Shown one piece after another: positions 7,772-15,942 of a DNA stretch of 33,151 nucleotides. Source of the DNA: an uncultured Planctomycetaceae bacterium (GTDB lineage Bacteria; Planctomycetota; Planctomycetia; Gemmatales; Gemmataceae); contig CALARU010000146.1 of NCBI GenBank assembly GCA_937888715.1, positions 1-33,151 of the forward strand, given 5' to 3'. A program made the translations under genes and the position numbers. Under the pieces are notes generated by a model. It worked only from the letters and a program-made list of their open reading frames with translations, was not told where the DNA came from and ran no database searches. Every line of letters begins with the position of its first letter. Positions within the stretch are counted from its first letter, which is position 1.

Positions 7772-9160
7772 ATGGCAAAAGATGTTTTTGAATATGCTTC
7801 TGAGTTTACTGCTTCATCAAAAGAAGTATTTGACTGGCACAAAAACCAATCTGCATTTGAAAGACTTTCACCACCCTGGGATGAAGTTAAAATCGTTGAG
7901 CGAAGCAATGGGATCGAAAAAGGCGCCCGAACTATAATCGATGTCAGAATCTGGCCCATCTGGAAAAGATGGATTGCTGAACATACGGATTACACCGAAG
8001 GCGTATCCTTCACCGACACCCAGATCACCGGCCCCTTTGCATATTGGCAACACCAACACCGCGTTTCACCACTGACCCCGAACACCTCCACACTCACCGA
8101 CCACATTGAATACAAACTCCCCATGGGAATCCTTGGGAAGATTTTTGGTGGCGCTATGATCAAACAAAAACTTGAGAAAATGTTCCGCTATCGCCATGAG
8201 ATTATGCGCGCAGACCTGGAAGATTCCATTCTGGCTAAAGAAAGTCCGATTAAAAAAGTGGTGGTCATCGGTGCATCAGGATTCGTTGGAACCAATCTCT
8301 GTGCTTACCTTGATTCAATCGGACTATCCGTTAGCAAAGTAGGCCGAAAAAAAGATAACACCAAGAATAGCGCATCGTGGGACCCGAATCTAGGAGACCC
8401 CGCCCCAGAAATTTTTGAAAATGCAGACGCTGTAATTCATCTGGCAGGCGAAAGCATCGCAGAGGGAATTTGGACCAACGCTAAAAAAAAGCGCATTCGC
8501 GATAGCAGAGTTATAAGCACAAGATCTTTAAGCAAAGTTCTTTCTAGTTTGAAGAATCCGCCCAAAGTTTTGCTCTGCGCCTCGGGAACAGGCATCTATG
8601 GCGACCGAAAAGATGAACTCCTGGATGAAAACTCTGCGCATGGAGAAGGCTTCCTCACCGAAGTAGCAGAGGAGTGGGAAGGCGCAACCGAAAGCGCAAC
8701 AAAATCAGGAATCAGGGTTGTAAACATGCGCTTTGGTATTGTTTTAAGCCCTGCGGGTGGAGCATTAAAAGAACTTTTAATCCCTTTTAAAATGCGTATG
8801 GGGGCATACTGGGGAAAAGCCTCTTCAGCTTACATGAGTTGGATTGCAATGGATGATTTATTGGGTGCGATTGGATTTTGCATGCAAAATGATAATATGA
8901 ACGGGCCTGTTAATTTTGTAGCACCCAACCCCGTCACCAATTACGAATTCATCTGCGCACTCGAAAAAGTTTTTAATCAAAATACATTTCTACCAGTGCC
9001 TTCATCTCTTTTAAAATTATTCATGGGCCAAAAAGCTCAAGATTTATTGCTAAGTAGCACAAGGGTTACTCCAAAGAAATTATTGGAGCATCAATTCGAG
9101 TTCCGTTATCCAAAAATTGAAGATGCGCTTAAACACCTCACTGGTAATGCAACCAAATAG
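7772..9160 (+). CDS. SRPBCC domain fused to TIGR01777-type NAD(P)-dependent epimerase
   Basis: 462 residues. Residues about 1-145 form an SRPBCC/START-like ligand-binding domain (FEYASEF, WHKNQSAFERLSPPW). Residues about 160-460 are an extended short-chain dehydrogenase/epimerase of the TIGR01777 (YfcH, formerly 'SulA-like') family. The dinucleotide-binding GASGFVG is at 167-173; further family motifs are VIHLAGESIA, SGTGIYGDR with the probable catalytic Tyr, and the C-terminal DUF1731-like end (LLSSTRVTPKKLLEHQFEFRYP). This two-domain fusion is known in several bacterial groups; its substrate is not established. The protein has no signal peptide and should be cytoplasmic. It follows the sulfatase remnant by 13 bases, so it may have inherited that gene's transcription after the deletion. 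A purine-rich stretch (AAAGGCGGG) precedes the ATG. Confidence 0.9.
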   Translation: MAKDVFEYASEFTASSKEVFDWHKNQSAFERLSPPWDEVKIVERSNGIEKGARTIIDVRIWPIWKRWIAEHTDYTEGVSFTDTQITGPFAYWQHQHRVSPLTPNTSTLTDHIEYKLPMGILGKIFGGAMIKQKLEKMFRYRHEIMRADLEDSILAKESPIKKVVVIGASGFVGTNLCAYLDSIGLSVSKVGRKKDNTKNSASWDPNLGDPAPEIFENADAVIHLAGESIAEGIWTNAKKKRIRDSRVISTRSLSKVLSSLKNPPKVLLCASGTGIYGDRKDELLDENSAHGEGFLTEVAEEWEGATESATKSGIRVVNMRFGIVLSPAGGALKELLIPFKMRMGAYWGKASSAYMSWIAMDDLLGAIGFCMQNDNMNGPVNFVAPNPVTNYEFICALEKVFNQNTFLPVPSSLLKLFMGQKAQDLLLSSTRVTPKKLLEHQFEFRYPKIEDALKHLTGNATK

Positions 9161-9367
9161 CATTAAAAGGTGAATAAAAAAGCTTTATTAAACATGAGTA
9201 AACAAGTTAAGTTTAGCTTGGACTATCGAATTTAATAAAAAACAACAACTTTAACAACTTTTAGCTTTACCTTGTAAATCCGATTGTTATCATAATTTTT
9301 CCTGCCATGAAATGGGTGTTCCTTCCATGAAGTGTGTTTTGAAATTCACAAACCGAGATGATGAGCA

Positions 9368-10387
9368 ATGAGCCAGAATAATCAAGTTGATTTTGCAGCC
9401 TTGGAACGCTTTGGCGCCAAATGCACGATTCTTCGAAAAGAAGTTGCCAAGATCGTTGTTGGGCAGGATGCAGTTATTGAACAACTGTTGCTCGCAATTC
9501 TTGCCAAAGGCCATGCCCTGCTTGTTGGCGTGCCCGGGTTGGCAAAAACCCTGATGGTTTCCACTCTTGCAAGAGCTTTGCACCTCGGGTTCAAACGAAT
9601 TCAATTCACCCCCGACCTAATGCCTTCAGATATTACTGGGACTGAAGTTATTCAAGATGACCCTGTAACTAGGCAGCGCGCTTTCAAATTTCTGCAAGGG
9701 CCTATTTTTTCAAACTTAGTTCTTGCGGATGAAATCAATCGAACACCACCAAAAACCCAAGCTGCCCTTTTAGAAGCAATGCAAGAAAGAAAAGTAACCG
9801 TGGGAGGGGTTGATCACACCCTGCCTTCACCTTTCTTTGTACTTGCAACCCAAAACCCCATTGAACAAGAAGGTACTTACCCCCTTCCAGAGGCCCAACT
9901 CGATCGATTCTTGTTTTTAATCCAAGTGGGTTACCCCACCGATACCGAAGAAGATGAAATTATGCGCAGAAGCGCCTTGGATGCAGAAACCATTAACACA
10001 GTGCTTGATGGCAATGAAATTGAACAATTGCAAAAGATCACCAAGCAAATACTTGTTTCAGATACCGCACTTGAATTTGCAAGAAAAATAACCCGTGCTA
10101 CCAGACCAAACACCGAAGAAGCTGCTTCTTTTGCTTCCAAATGGATTCAATGGGGCGCAGGACCAAGAGCTAGTATCAGTTTGGTTCTTGCTGGCAGAGC
10201 ACGAGCCGCACTACATGGCAGACCTCATGTCACCATCGAAGATATCGAAACCGTAGCGTACCCAGTTCTCAGGCACAGACTGCTTCCTTCGTTTACTGCA
10301 CAAGCAGACGGAATTGCACCGGATGATCTGACCAGAAAAATTATTACAGAAGTGCGATCTAAACTAAAGTTGTCAACCAATAGCTAA
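9368..10387 (+). CDS. MoxR-family AAA+ ATPase
   Basis: 339 residues, the usual MoxR length. Walker A is GVPGLAKTL at residues 54-62, Walker B is LVLADE near 117-122 followed by INRTPPKTQAALLEAMQE, and sensor 1 is FVLATQNPIEQEGTYPLPEAQ. The C-terminal lid (RASISLVLAGRARA) is also typical. MoxR proteins are cytoplasmic ATPases thought to act as chaperones for vWA-domain partners, and here three vWA proteins follow directly. The gene is first of a seven-gene run on the plus strand; the next start is 6 bases beyond its stop. The ribosome-binding site is poor (GAG about 10 bases upstream). The 207-base region in front is AT-rich and should contain the operon promoter. Confidence 0.95.
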   Translation: MSQNNQVDFAALERFGAKCTILRKEVAKIVVGQDAVIEQLLLAILAKGHALLVGVPGLAKTLMVSTLARALHLGFKRIQFTPDLMPSDITGTEVIQDDPVTRQRAFKFLQGPIFSNLVLADEINRTPPKTQAALLEAMQERKVTVGGVDHTLPSPFFVLATQNPIEQEGTYPLPEAQLDRFLFLIQVGYPTDTEEDEIMRRSALDAETINTVLDGNEIEQLQKITKQILVSDTALEFARKITRATRPNTEEAASFASKWIQWGAGPRASISLVLAGRARAALHGRPHVTIEDIETVAYPVLRHRLLPSFTAQADGIAPDDLTRKIITEVRSKLKLSTNS

Positions 10388-10393
10388 CCACGA

Positions 10394-11338
10394 ATGAACG
10401 AAATTCCAGCACATAATCAGGCAAAACTTCTAGAGCAAGCCAAGTATCTTGGCCTTCGCGCTCTTACGCTCGTAGAAGGCCTGCGAGTTGGCGACCAGAA
10501 AAGCCCCACCCGAGGCTTCTCGGTCGAATTTGCCCAGCATCGTGAATATGTGCCGGGCGATGATCTTCGGCATATCGATTGGCGGGGCTATGCCCGAACC
10601 GAAAAATATATCGTCAAGCAATATGAGCAGGAAACCAATTACACCGCCCATGTACTTCTGGATTTATCAGGCTCGATGAGTTACGGCACAGCAGGAAAAT
10701 CCAAGCACGAAATGGCTCAGTTACTTGCAACAGTTCTTTGCCAGATTGCTGCTAGTCAAGGTGATGCGGTTGGGCTTAAAACGATAGATAGCCCTGCCCA
10801 CCCCGAACGATTACTTGCATTCACCCCCAGCACAAAATCCAACCGTTTAAAAATTCTTCTTAATCAGATTACCGCTCTTGTGCCAGGCCCGGAAAGAGAA
10901 CAAGAAAACTCTCCACCACTTGTTTCTACCGCTTTAAGACAGATTTCCGAAAGACAAATACGCAAGGGATTGGTCATTGTTATCAGCGATTTCCTTGAAC
11001 CTTGGCCCTTGTTACTCAAAGAGATTTTCGAAATCCGAGCCCGGGGCCATGATCTTTTATTGGTGCAGGTATTGCACAGCGATGAAATCGATTTTCCGAT
11101 GGAAGGGCAAATCTTATTTGAAGATTTGGAAAGCAGCGGCTCGCTTGTAACCAGACCACAATTACTTCGCACTGCGTATCAAAAAGAAATCAAAACCTGG
11201 CTCGATGAAATTGATGTTTCATGTACCAGACTTCAGGCAACCCACTTGCTTATTAGGTCGGACAAACCCCCTGAAGATGAACTACTTAAGATGCTTGCCC
11301 TCAGGATTATGAAAAAACGAGTTGCAAAAATTCAATAA
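10394..11338 (+). CDS. DUF58 vWA-like protein
   Basis: 314 residues. The DUF58 signature EYVPGDDLRHIDWRGYAR lies at about 51-68, followed by the vWA metal site DLSGS at 90-94. It has no signal peptide or membrane segment and is probably cytoplasmic. DUF58 proteins almost always sit next to MoxR genes and are proposed partners of the ATPase. It starts 6 bases after moxR and ends 9 bases before the BatA-like ATG, consistent with one transcript. Its biochemical function is not known. Confidence 0.93.
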   Translation: MNEIPAHNQAKLLEQAKYLGLRALTLVEGLRVGDQKSPTRGFSVEFAQHREYVPGDDLRHIDWRGYARTEKYIVKQYEQETNYTAHVLLDLSGSMSYGTAGKSKHEMAQLLATVLCQIAASQGDAVGLKTIDSPAHPERLLAFTPSTKSNRLKILLNQITALVPGPEREQENSPPLVSTALRQISERQIRKGLVIVISDFLEPWPLLLKEIFEIRARGHDLLLVQVLHSDEIDFPMEGQILFEDLESSGSLVTRPQLLRTAYQKEIKTWLDEIDVSCTRLQATHLLIRSDKPPEDELLKMLALRIMKKRVAKIQ

Positions 11339-11347
11339 AGGTTGACT

Positions 11348-13489
11348 ATGCATTTTCTGGTTCCATGGATGCTTTTTGGTGCTTTAAGCGCAGGAATACC
11401 TGTTGCATTGCATCTGTTACGCAAAAGCAAACCAACTGTTGTTCGTTGGGCGCCCATGGAATTTCTTCGTAAAAGCCTCAAGGAAACCAGCAAAAAAATC
11501 CGCCTCCGCGATTTGATCCTTCTTCTACTTCGCATGACAATCTTAATACTCGCTGCACTTGCACTTGCAAGGCCTTCAACACTATCCCTTTTTGGCAGTG
11601 GGCCCATCGACGCCGTAATTTTAATCGATAATTCCCAAAGTATGGCTACATTAGAAGGCCAAACTTCCCGATTGGATATGGCCCTTACTTCTGCAAAGCA
11701 ACTTTTAGGAAATTTACCCACGGGATCGAAAGCCCGAATCATCAGCCTCACCGACCATACAGTAGAACTAAGTTACAACAACTCTAACGAATCCGATGCG
11801 ATTGCTAGTGCCCTTTTGCAAATTAAACCAACAGATCGAAGCAGTAATTTCTACCAGGGTTTTGCCAACGCTATCGATCTCTTAAAAACTTCATCCTTCA
11901 GCCAAAGAAAAATATTCTTCTTTTCTGATATGCAAAGACCAGGTTGGCAGAATGAGTCAAGCTCTTTTAAAACCCTTGTGCAAAACATGCCATCTTCCAT
12001 TTCCATCCACATGATTCGTCATGGTTCCGATGTTGATAGTAATATTCAGATAATGGATTTCCAACCAACTGCGGGCATTATTCTTGCAAATCAGCGACAA
12101 ACCTGGGGTTTAACCGTACGCAATCGGGGTATCAAACCCGCCACTGGAATTAAAACCACCCTTGGCTTGGGCTCAGACTTTGAAACTGCAGAATCTGCAG
12201 TGATTGAAAAACTAGATGCTGGCGAAGAACGAAGTATCACCATTGATCTTCTAATTCCAGAAGATGGGCATCAAATTGTAAAAGCAGTTGCAGGGAATGA
12301 TCGATTCTCAAGAGACAATCAAAAAGAAAAGATAGTTCTTGCAAGAAAAAAGCTTCAAGTATTAATCGTGGGTGCAAAATCTGAAATAGATGCAAACCGA
12401 GATAACACTTTTTTCCTTTATCATGCACTTAGATCGGGTTCTTCTGATTCATCGAACTCCGGTATTGAAGTCAAAGTAGCTACAGGAAGAGGCGCTACAC
12501 CAGATACTCTCGATGAAACCGATATAGTTTTCATGGTAGACCCAATGCTTGCGGGTTCGGATAGCGTGAGTGATGGTTTCATGGAAAAACTTGAAACTTG
12601 GGTTTCGATGGGAAACACTCTAGTCTATTTTGCAGGTAGCAACTATGCAGCAGTTTCTGATTCAAACATCAAAAATGCTGATAAGTTTTTGCCTCCAGCG
12701 AATCCAACCCCCAACCTAACTCCCACCACTATTGCGACAGAAAACTTCCCGCCTGTAGGATGGTTTAATCGCTTCCGTTCAGCACCCTTAAACCTCATTA
12801 ATCAATCTGAATTCCGTAAGAGGGTAACATTCGACACATCAAAGGACTACCAAACAGCAGCTTTGGGCTACTTTTCCGACAACCAACCACTTGCAGAAAT
12901 GAAACAACTTCGGGCTGGTTTTATTACCTTACTGCCTTGGGTGCCAGATCTTTCCTACAGCGATCTGCCATTAAGGCCAAGCTTTGTACCATTCATTCAA
13001 ACCTTGCTCTCGCGAATTTTAGACACTCTAAATGAGGCAAAGAACCCTTCGATATCTAGGGAGATTTCTCTGCGATTACAACCACAAGATCTCATTGGTG
13101 GCGAGAAATACAAATGGGTTTCGCCAACAGGTATGGCATTGGCTGCATCGATGGAAAAATCAGTGGACGAAGTTGTTTTCCGGGGCGAGTTCCTCACCCC
13201 CGATGCTGGTATTTGGAAATTGGAAACCACACCACCTTCAAATTCTAAAACCAACACCAAAAATCTAATCGCAGTACAGGCTTCTAACGAAGAAGGTGCG
13301 GAGCTTAATCCTTTGCAGGAAAGCGAAATCGATGAGATTCTTGGAAAAAATGTGTCGCACCAAAATAACACTGGCGAGGCTTCAATAACAGGTAGCACCG
13401 GCGAACTTACCAACCTGCTGTTGTATTTACTGCTTCTCTTTTTTGTTTTTGAAATGTTTTTCGCATGGTGGTGCGGACAACCTTTATAA
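11348..13489 (+). CDS. BatA-like membrane protein with vWA domain
   Basis: 713 residues from the ATG at 11348; the TTG at 11342 is also in frame, but AAAGG sits 6 bases before the ATG. The N-terminus is the aerotolerance-regulator/BatA type (FLVPWMLFGALSAGIPVALHLL, then RWAPMEFL), with membrane segments at about 3-24 and 56-74. A vWA domain begins at residue 87 with the MIDAS motif DNSQS at 94-98. A long extracytoplasmic part follows, including a CARDB-like stretch (QTWGLTVRNRGIKPATGIK) and a segment with a possible Rossmann-like start (LQVLIVGAKSE). The C-terminus has one more membrane segment (LLLYLLLLFFVFEMFFAWW). It probably presents its vWA domain at the membrane as a partner of the MoxR/DUF58 pair. 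Confidence 0.9.
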   Translation: MHFLVPWMLFGALSAGIPVALHLLRKSKPTVVRWAPMEFLRKSLKETSKKIRLRDLILLLLRMTILILAALALARPSTLSLFGSGPIDAVILIDNSQSMATLEGQTSRLDMALTSAKQLLGNLPTGSKARIISLTDHTVELSYNNSNESDAIASALLQIKPTDRSSNFYQGFANAIDLLKTSSFSQRKIFFFSDMQRPGWQNESSSFKTLVQNMPSSISIHMIRHGSDVDSNIQIMDFQPTAGIILANQRQTWGLTVRNRGIKPATGIKTTLGLGSDFETAESAVIEKLDAGEERSITIDLLIPEDGHQIVKAVAGNDRFSRDNQKEKIVLARKKLQVLIVGAKSEIDANRDNTFFLYHALRSGSSDSSNSGIEVKVATGRGATPDTLDETDIVFMVDPMLAGSDSVSDGFMEKLETWVSMGNTLVYFAGSNYAAVSDSNIKNADKFLPPANPTPNLTPTTIATENFPPVGWFNRFRSAPLNLINQSEFRKRVTFDTSKDYQTAALGYFSDNQPLAEMKQLRAGFITLLPWVPDLSYSDLPLRPSFVPFIQTLLSRILDTLNEAKNPSISREISLRLQPQDLIGGEKYKWVSPTGMALAASMEKSVDEVVFRGEFLTPDAGIWKLETTPPSNSKTNTKNLIAVQASNEEGAELNPLQESEIDEILGKNVSHQNNTGEASITGSTGELTNLLLYLLLLFFVFEMFFAWWCGQPL

Positions 13490-13498
13490 GGTAGGGGA

Positions 13499-15940
13499 AT
13501 GAACAAGTTTCTTGGTTATATTCTGGGAATTGATACGCCAAGTGGGGCGAGCATTGTTTCAATTGAAACTGTTCCCATGTATTTGGCATTATTTTTGTCA
13601 GTACTGGCATGCGTTACGCTTTTTATTATTTCCATCAGGCTCTACCGGGCAGAACAAATAAAGCTCCCCACAAGAATTCAAACCTTCGCGCTTTGCAGTC
13701 GCTTTGCTGCAATTTTCGCTTTCAGCATGCTGTTCTTTCAACCAATTTCCTGCAATCTAAAACTTAAAGGCACACGCCCCTCCCCCACCCTACTTATTCT
13801 TGATGATTCACTCAGTATGCAATCAAGAGATACCAGAACTCAAGAAGATGATATCGCTAGGGCTGAATCCCTTGTTGGCAAAATAACACTAGCAGATCCC
13901 ACATTAAATATTGATACAAAATACCCCTCAAGGCTTGAGCTGGCGAAAGCAATTCTTGCAGACAACCCAAATGGATTTTTAAAAGCGCTTGAATCCAAAG
14001 GCCCATTAAAAAAATACCTCTTTGGGAATGATTTAAAACGCATTAATGAAAAAGAAAAAACCAATTCTTTCTTAGATGATTGGCAAGGAAACCAGCCCAG
14101 AACTCTGCTTGCAGATTCCATCGAAAAAGCCATCGCAAACACAACGGAACCACCCGCATCCTTAATTATTTTCACAGATGGTCGTGATACTAATTCAACT
14201 GCAAACCTAAACGAAATTTCAAAGCTTGCAGGAGAAAAAAACATTCCGCTTTTCTTCGTGGGCTTTGGCCTTAGCCAACCAGCAAGTATTGAATTACGCG
14301 ACTTTGTTCTACCTGAAATAGTTCAGGCTGGCGAATTATTGGGCGTCCCTGTTCGATGGAAACTCTCCAAATTCGACCTCGATAACAATCCCGCTGCCAA
14401 AGTTGAGCTTCGATTAACATTAGATGGCGTTGAAGTTGCAAAAGACACAATCCCTGCAAAACCAGGTGAAGACATTCGGCATGCACTGATGTTTCGCCCG
14501 CCATTCACCGGATTAAACAAAGATAACTCTGAAGTGAAAGTTTTTGCAAAATTAACGGGCATAGCAAACGCCTCTGCAGAAGATTCATTGACCCGTCCTG
14601 TAAAAATCATTGATCGTAAAATCAAAATCTTGGTCATCGATAAATCTCCAAGATGGGATCTTCGCTTCCTCTTGATGAATTTAACCCGCGAAACCGCATC
14701 CTCCGGTGGCGAGGGTAAACCTCCCCGTAAAGCACTTGATCCTAAATTTGTGATTTTAGAGGGCGACCCCGATCTAACTTCAAAAGACCCATTCCTTCAG
14801 GAAATACCAACTTCGAGAAAAGATCTTTTCGCCTTTGATGTTATTATTCTTGGCGATATTCCTTTGGAAAAACTTGGGCCCGATGGCCCCGAACGAATCA
14901 GACAATTTTGTGAAGAAGGTGGCGGGCTAATCATCCTCGGTGGCAAACGATACAACAACCAAGGTTGGAATGATTCACCCTTGAGTAATTTACTTCCCAT
15001 TGAACCTGGCCCCTATGACACCGTTTCTCTCAACGAAAAACGCACCACGATATTTAACCCCCTTTTAACCAAAGATGGCTTGGTTCAGGAAGCAATGAAA
15101 CTTGCTGAAACACCTGAAGCGAACTTCCGCACTTGGAAAGATTTACCCGGAATGTACTGGCACGCCCCTGTCAGCAAACTTAAACCAGGTGCAACGCCTT
15201 TACTGGTCCACCCTAGCCTAAAAACTCCCACAGGCCCACTGCCCCTTTTAGCTACCCAACCCTACGGCAGAGGCCAGGTTGCTTGGTTTGGTTTTGATGA
15301 AGCTTGGCGTTGGCGCTATAACGATGGCGATGCGATTTACGGAAGATTTTGGAGCCAATGGGTTTATTGGGCTGCTGGTCCTAGAGTTGGGGCCATTAAA
15401 CAAATCCGTTTATCCATTGATAGAACCGATCCATTTTTAAACACCGGCGGGCAGATTGCTGTTCGGGTTTTGGATAAAAACTTCTTGCCCGAACGCAAAG
15501 AAACTATCAACGCCAAAATCGAATGGCTTGATGCACCCGAAAACACTGATGCAAAAACAAAGTCCAAAGATATTGAGTTGAAAAAAATCCCGGATAAAGC
15601 CGGTGAATATCTGCTCAACCTTACGCACGACAAAGTCGGGAAATTCTCGTTCTCTATTCCCGGTGAGCAGGATGCACGGATTGAATGGCGAGTATTCCCG
15701 CAGCAAGATATCGAAAAAGGCGGATTGGCAACTTCCCAGCTTTCTGAATCCGCAAGGCTTAGCAAAGGCCAATTTGTTCTTGAAAACGATACCGAAAAGA
15801 TCCTTTCCGATATCCCCGAAAAATTTTTCCAGATCACTTTCAACACGGAAATCCCAAAACTTAACCCCTTACTTTTTCTTGTGCTTACAATCGGATTAAG
15901 CCTTGAATGGTTTTTCAGAAGATGGAACAACCTGAGCTAA
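13499..15940 (+). CDS. Membrane vWA protein with glutamine-amidotransferase-like domain
   Basis: 813 residues. Two N-terminal membrane segments lie at about 27-46 and 63-80, directly followed by a vWA domain with MIDAS DDSLS at 102-106 and a later TDGRDTN. Residues about 447-483 (FDVIILGDIP...GGGLIILGG) resemble a class I glutamine-amidotransferase-like fold, without an obvious nucleophilic Cys at the elbow, so it is probably not an active amidotransferase. GRGQVAWFGFDEAWRWR follows, a motif common in this planctomycete group, then a beta-rich part and a last membrane segment near the C-terminus (LLFLVLTIGLSLEWFF). Ribosome binding is by AAGG 7 bases upstream. It lies 9 bases after the BatA-like gene, as expected for a membrane partner in the same complex. 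Confidence 0.88.
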   Translation: MNKFLGYILGIDTPSGASIVSIETVPMYLALFLSVLACVTLFIISIRLYRAEQIKLPTRIQTFALCSRFAAIFAFSMLFFQPISCNLKLKGTRPSPTLLILDDSLSMQSRDTRTQEDDIARAESLVGKITLADPTLNIDTKYPSRLELAKAILADNPNGFLKALESKGPLKKYLFGNDLKRINEKEKTNSFLDDWQGNQPRTLLADSIEKAIANTTEPPASLIIFTDGRDTNSTANLNEISKLAGEKNIPLFFVGFGLSQPASIELRDFVLPEIVQAGELLGVPVRWKLSKFDLDNNPAAKVELRLTLDGVEVAKDTIPAKPGEDIRHALMFRPPFTGLNKDNSEVKVFAKLTGIANASAEDSLTRPVKIIDRKIKILVIDKSPRWDLRFLLMNLTRETASSGGEGKPPRKALDPKFVILEGDPDLTSKDPFLQEIPTSRKDLFAFDVIILGDIPLEKLGPDGPERIRQFCEEGGGLIILGGKRYNNQGWNDSPLSNLLPIEPGPYDTVSLNEKRTTIFNPLLTKDGLVQEAMKLAETPEANFRTWKDLPGMYWHAPVSKLKPGATPLLVHPSLKTPTGPLPLLATQPYGRGQVAWFGFDEAWRWRYNDGDAIYGRFWSQWVYWAAGPRVGAIKQIRLSIDRTDPFLNTGGQIAVRVLDKNFLPERKETINAKIEWLDAPENTDAKTKSKDIELKKIPDKAGEYLLNLTHDKVGKFSFSIPGEQDARIEWRVFPQQDIEKGGLATSQLSESARLSKGQFVLENDTEKILSDIPEKFFQITFNTEIPKLNPLLFLVLTIGLSLEWFFRRWNNLS

Positions 15941-15942
15941 TT

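Noticed and set aside
9170..9195. AT-rich dyad aataaa...tttatt after the epimerase gene as terminator
   Set aside because: The stem is about six A-T pairs and has no T-run after it.
9160..9367. Promoter of the MoxR run (TTTACC near 9266 with CATAAT at 9291)
   Set aside because: The spacer is 19 bases and the region is AT-rich throughout; a promoter must be near, but I cannot pick this pair over others.
9358..9381. Seven-codon leader ORF overlapping the MoxR start
   Set aside because: It is too short, has no ribosome-binding site, and no sign of attenuation such as a regulatory codon run or terminator hairpin.
14821..14960. Active glutamine amidotransferase in the 813-residue membrane protein
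   Set aside because: The fold-like segment lacks a clear nucleophile-elbow Cys, so only structural resemblance is claimed.
15364..15930. 188-codon open frame on the minus strand opposite the vWA/amidotransferase-like gene
   Set aside because: It lies wholly inside a well-supported gene, has no recognisable motif and no neighbours on its strand.
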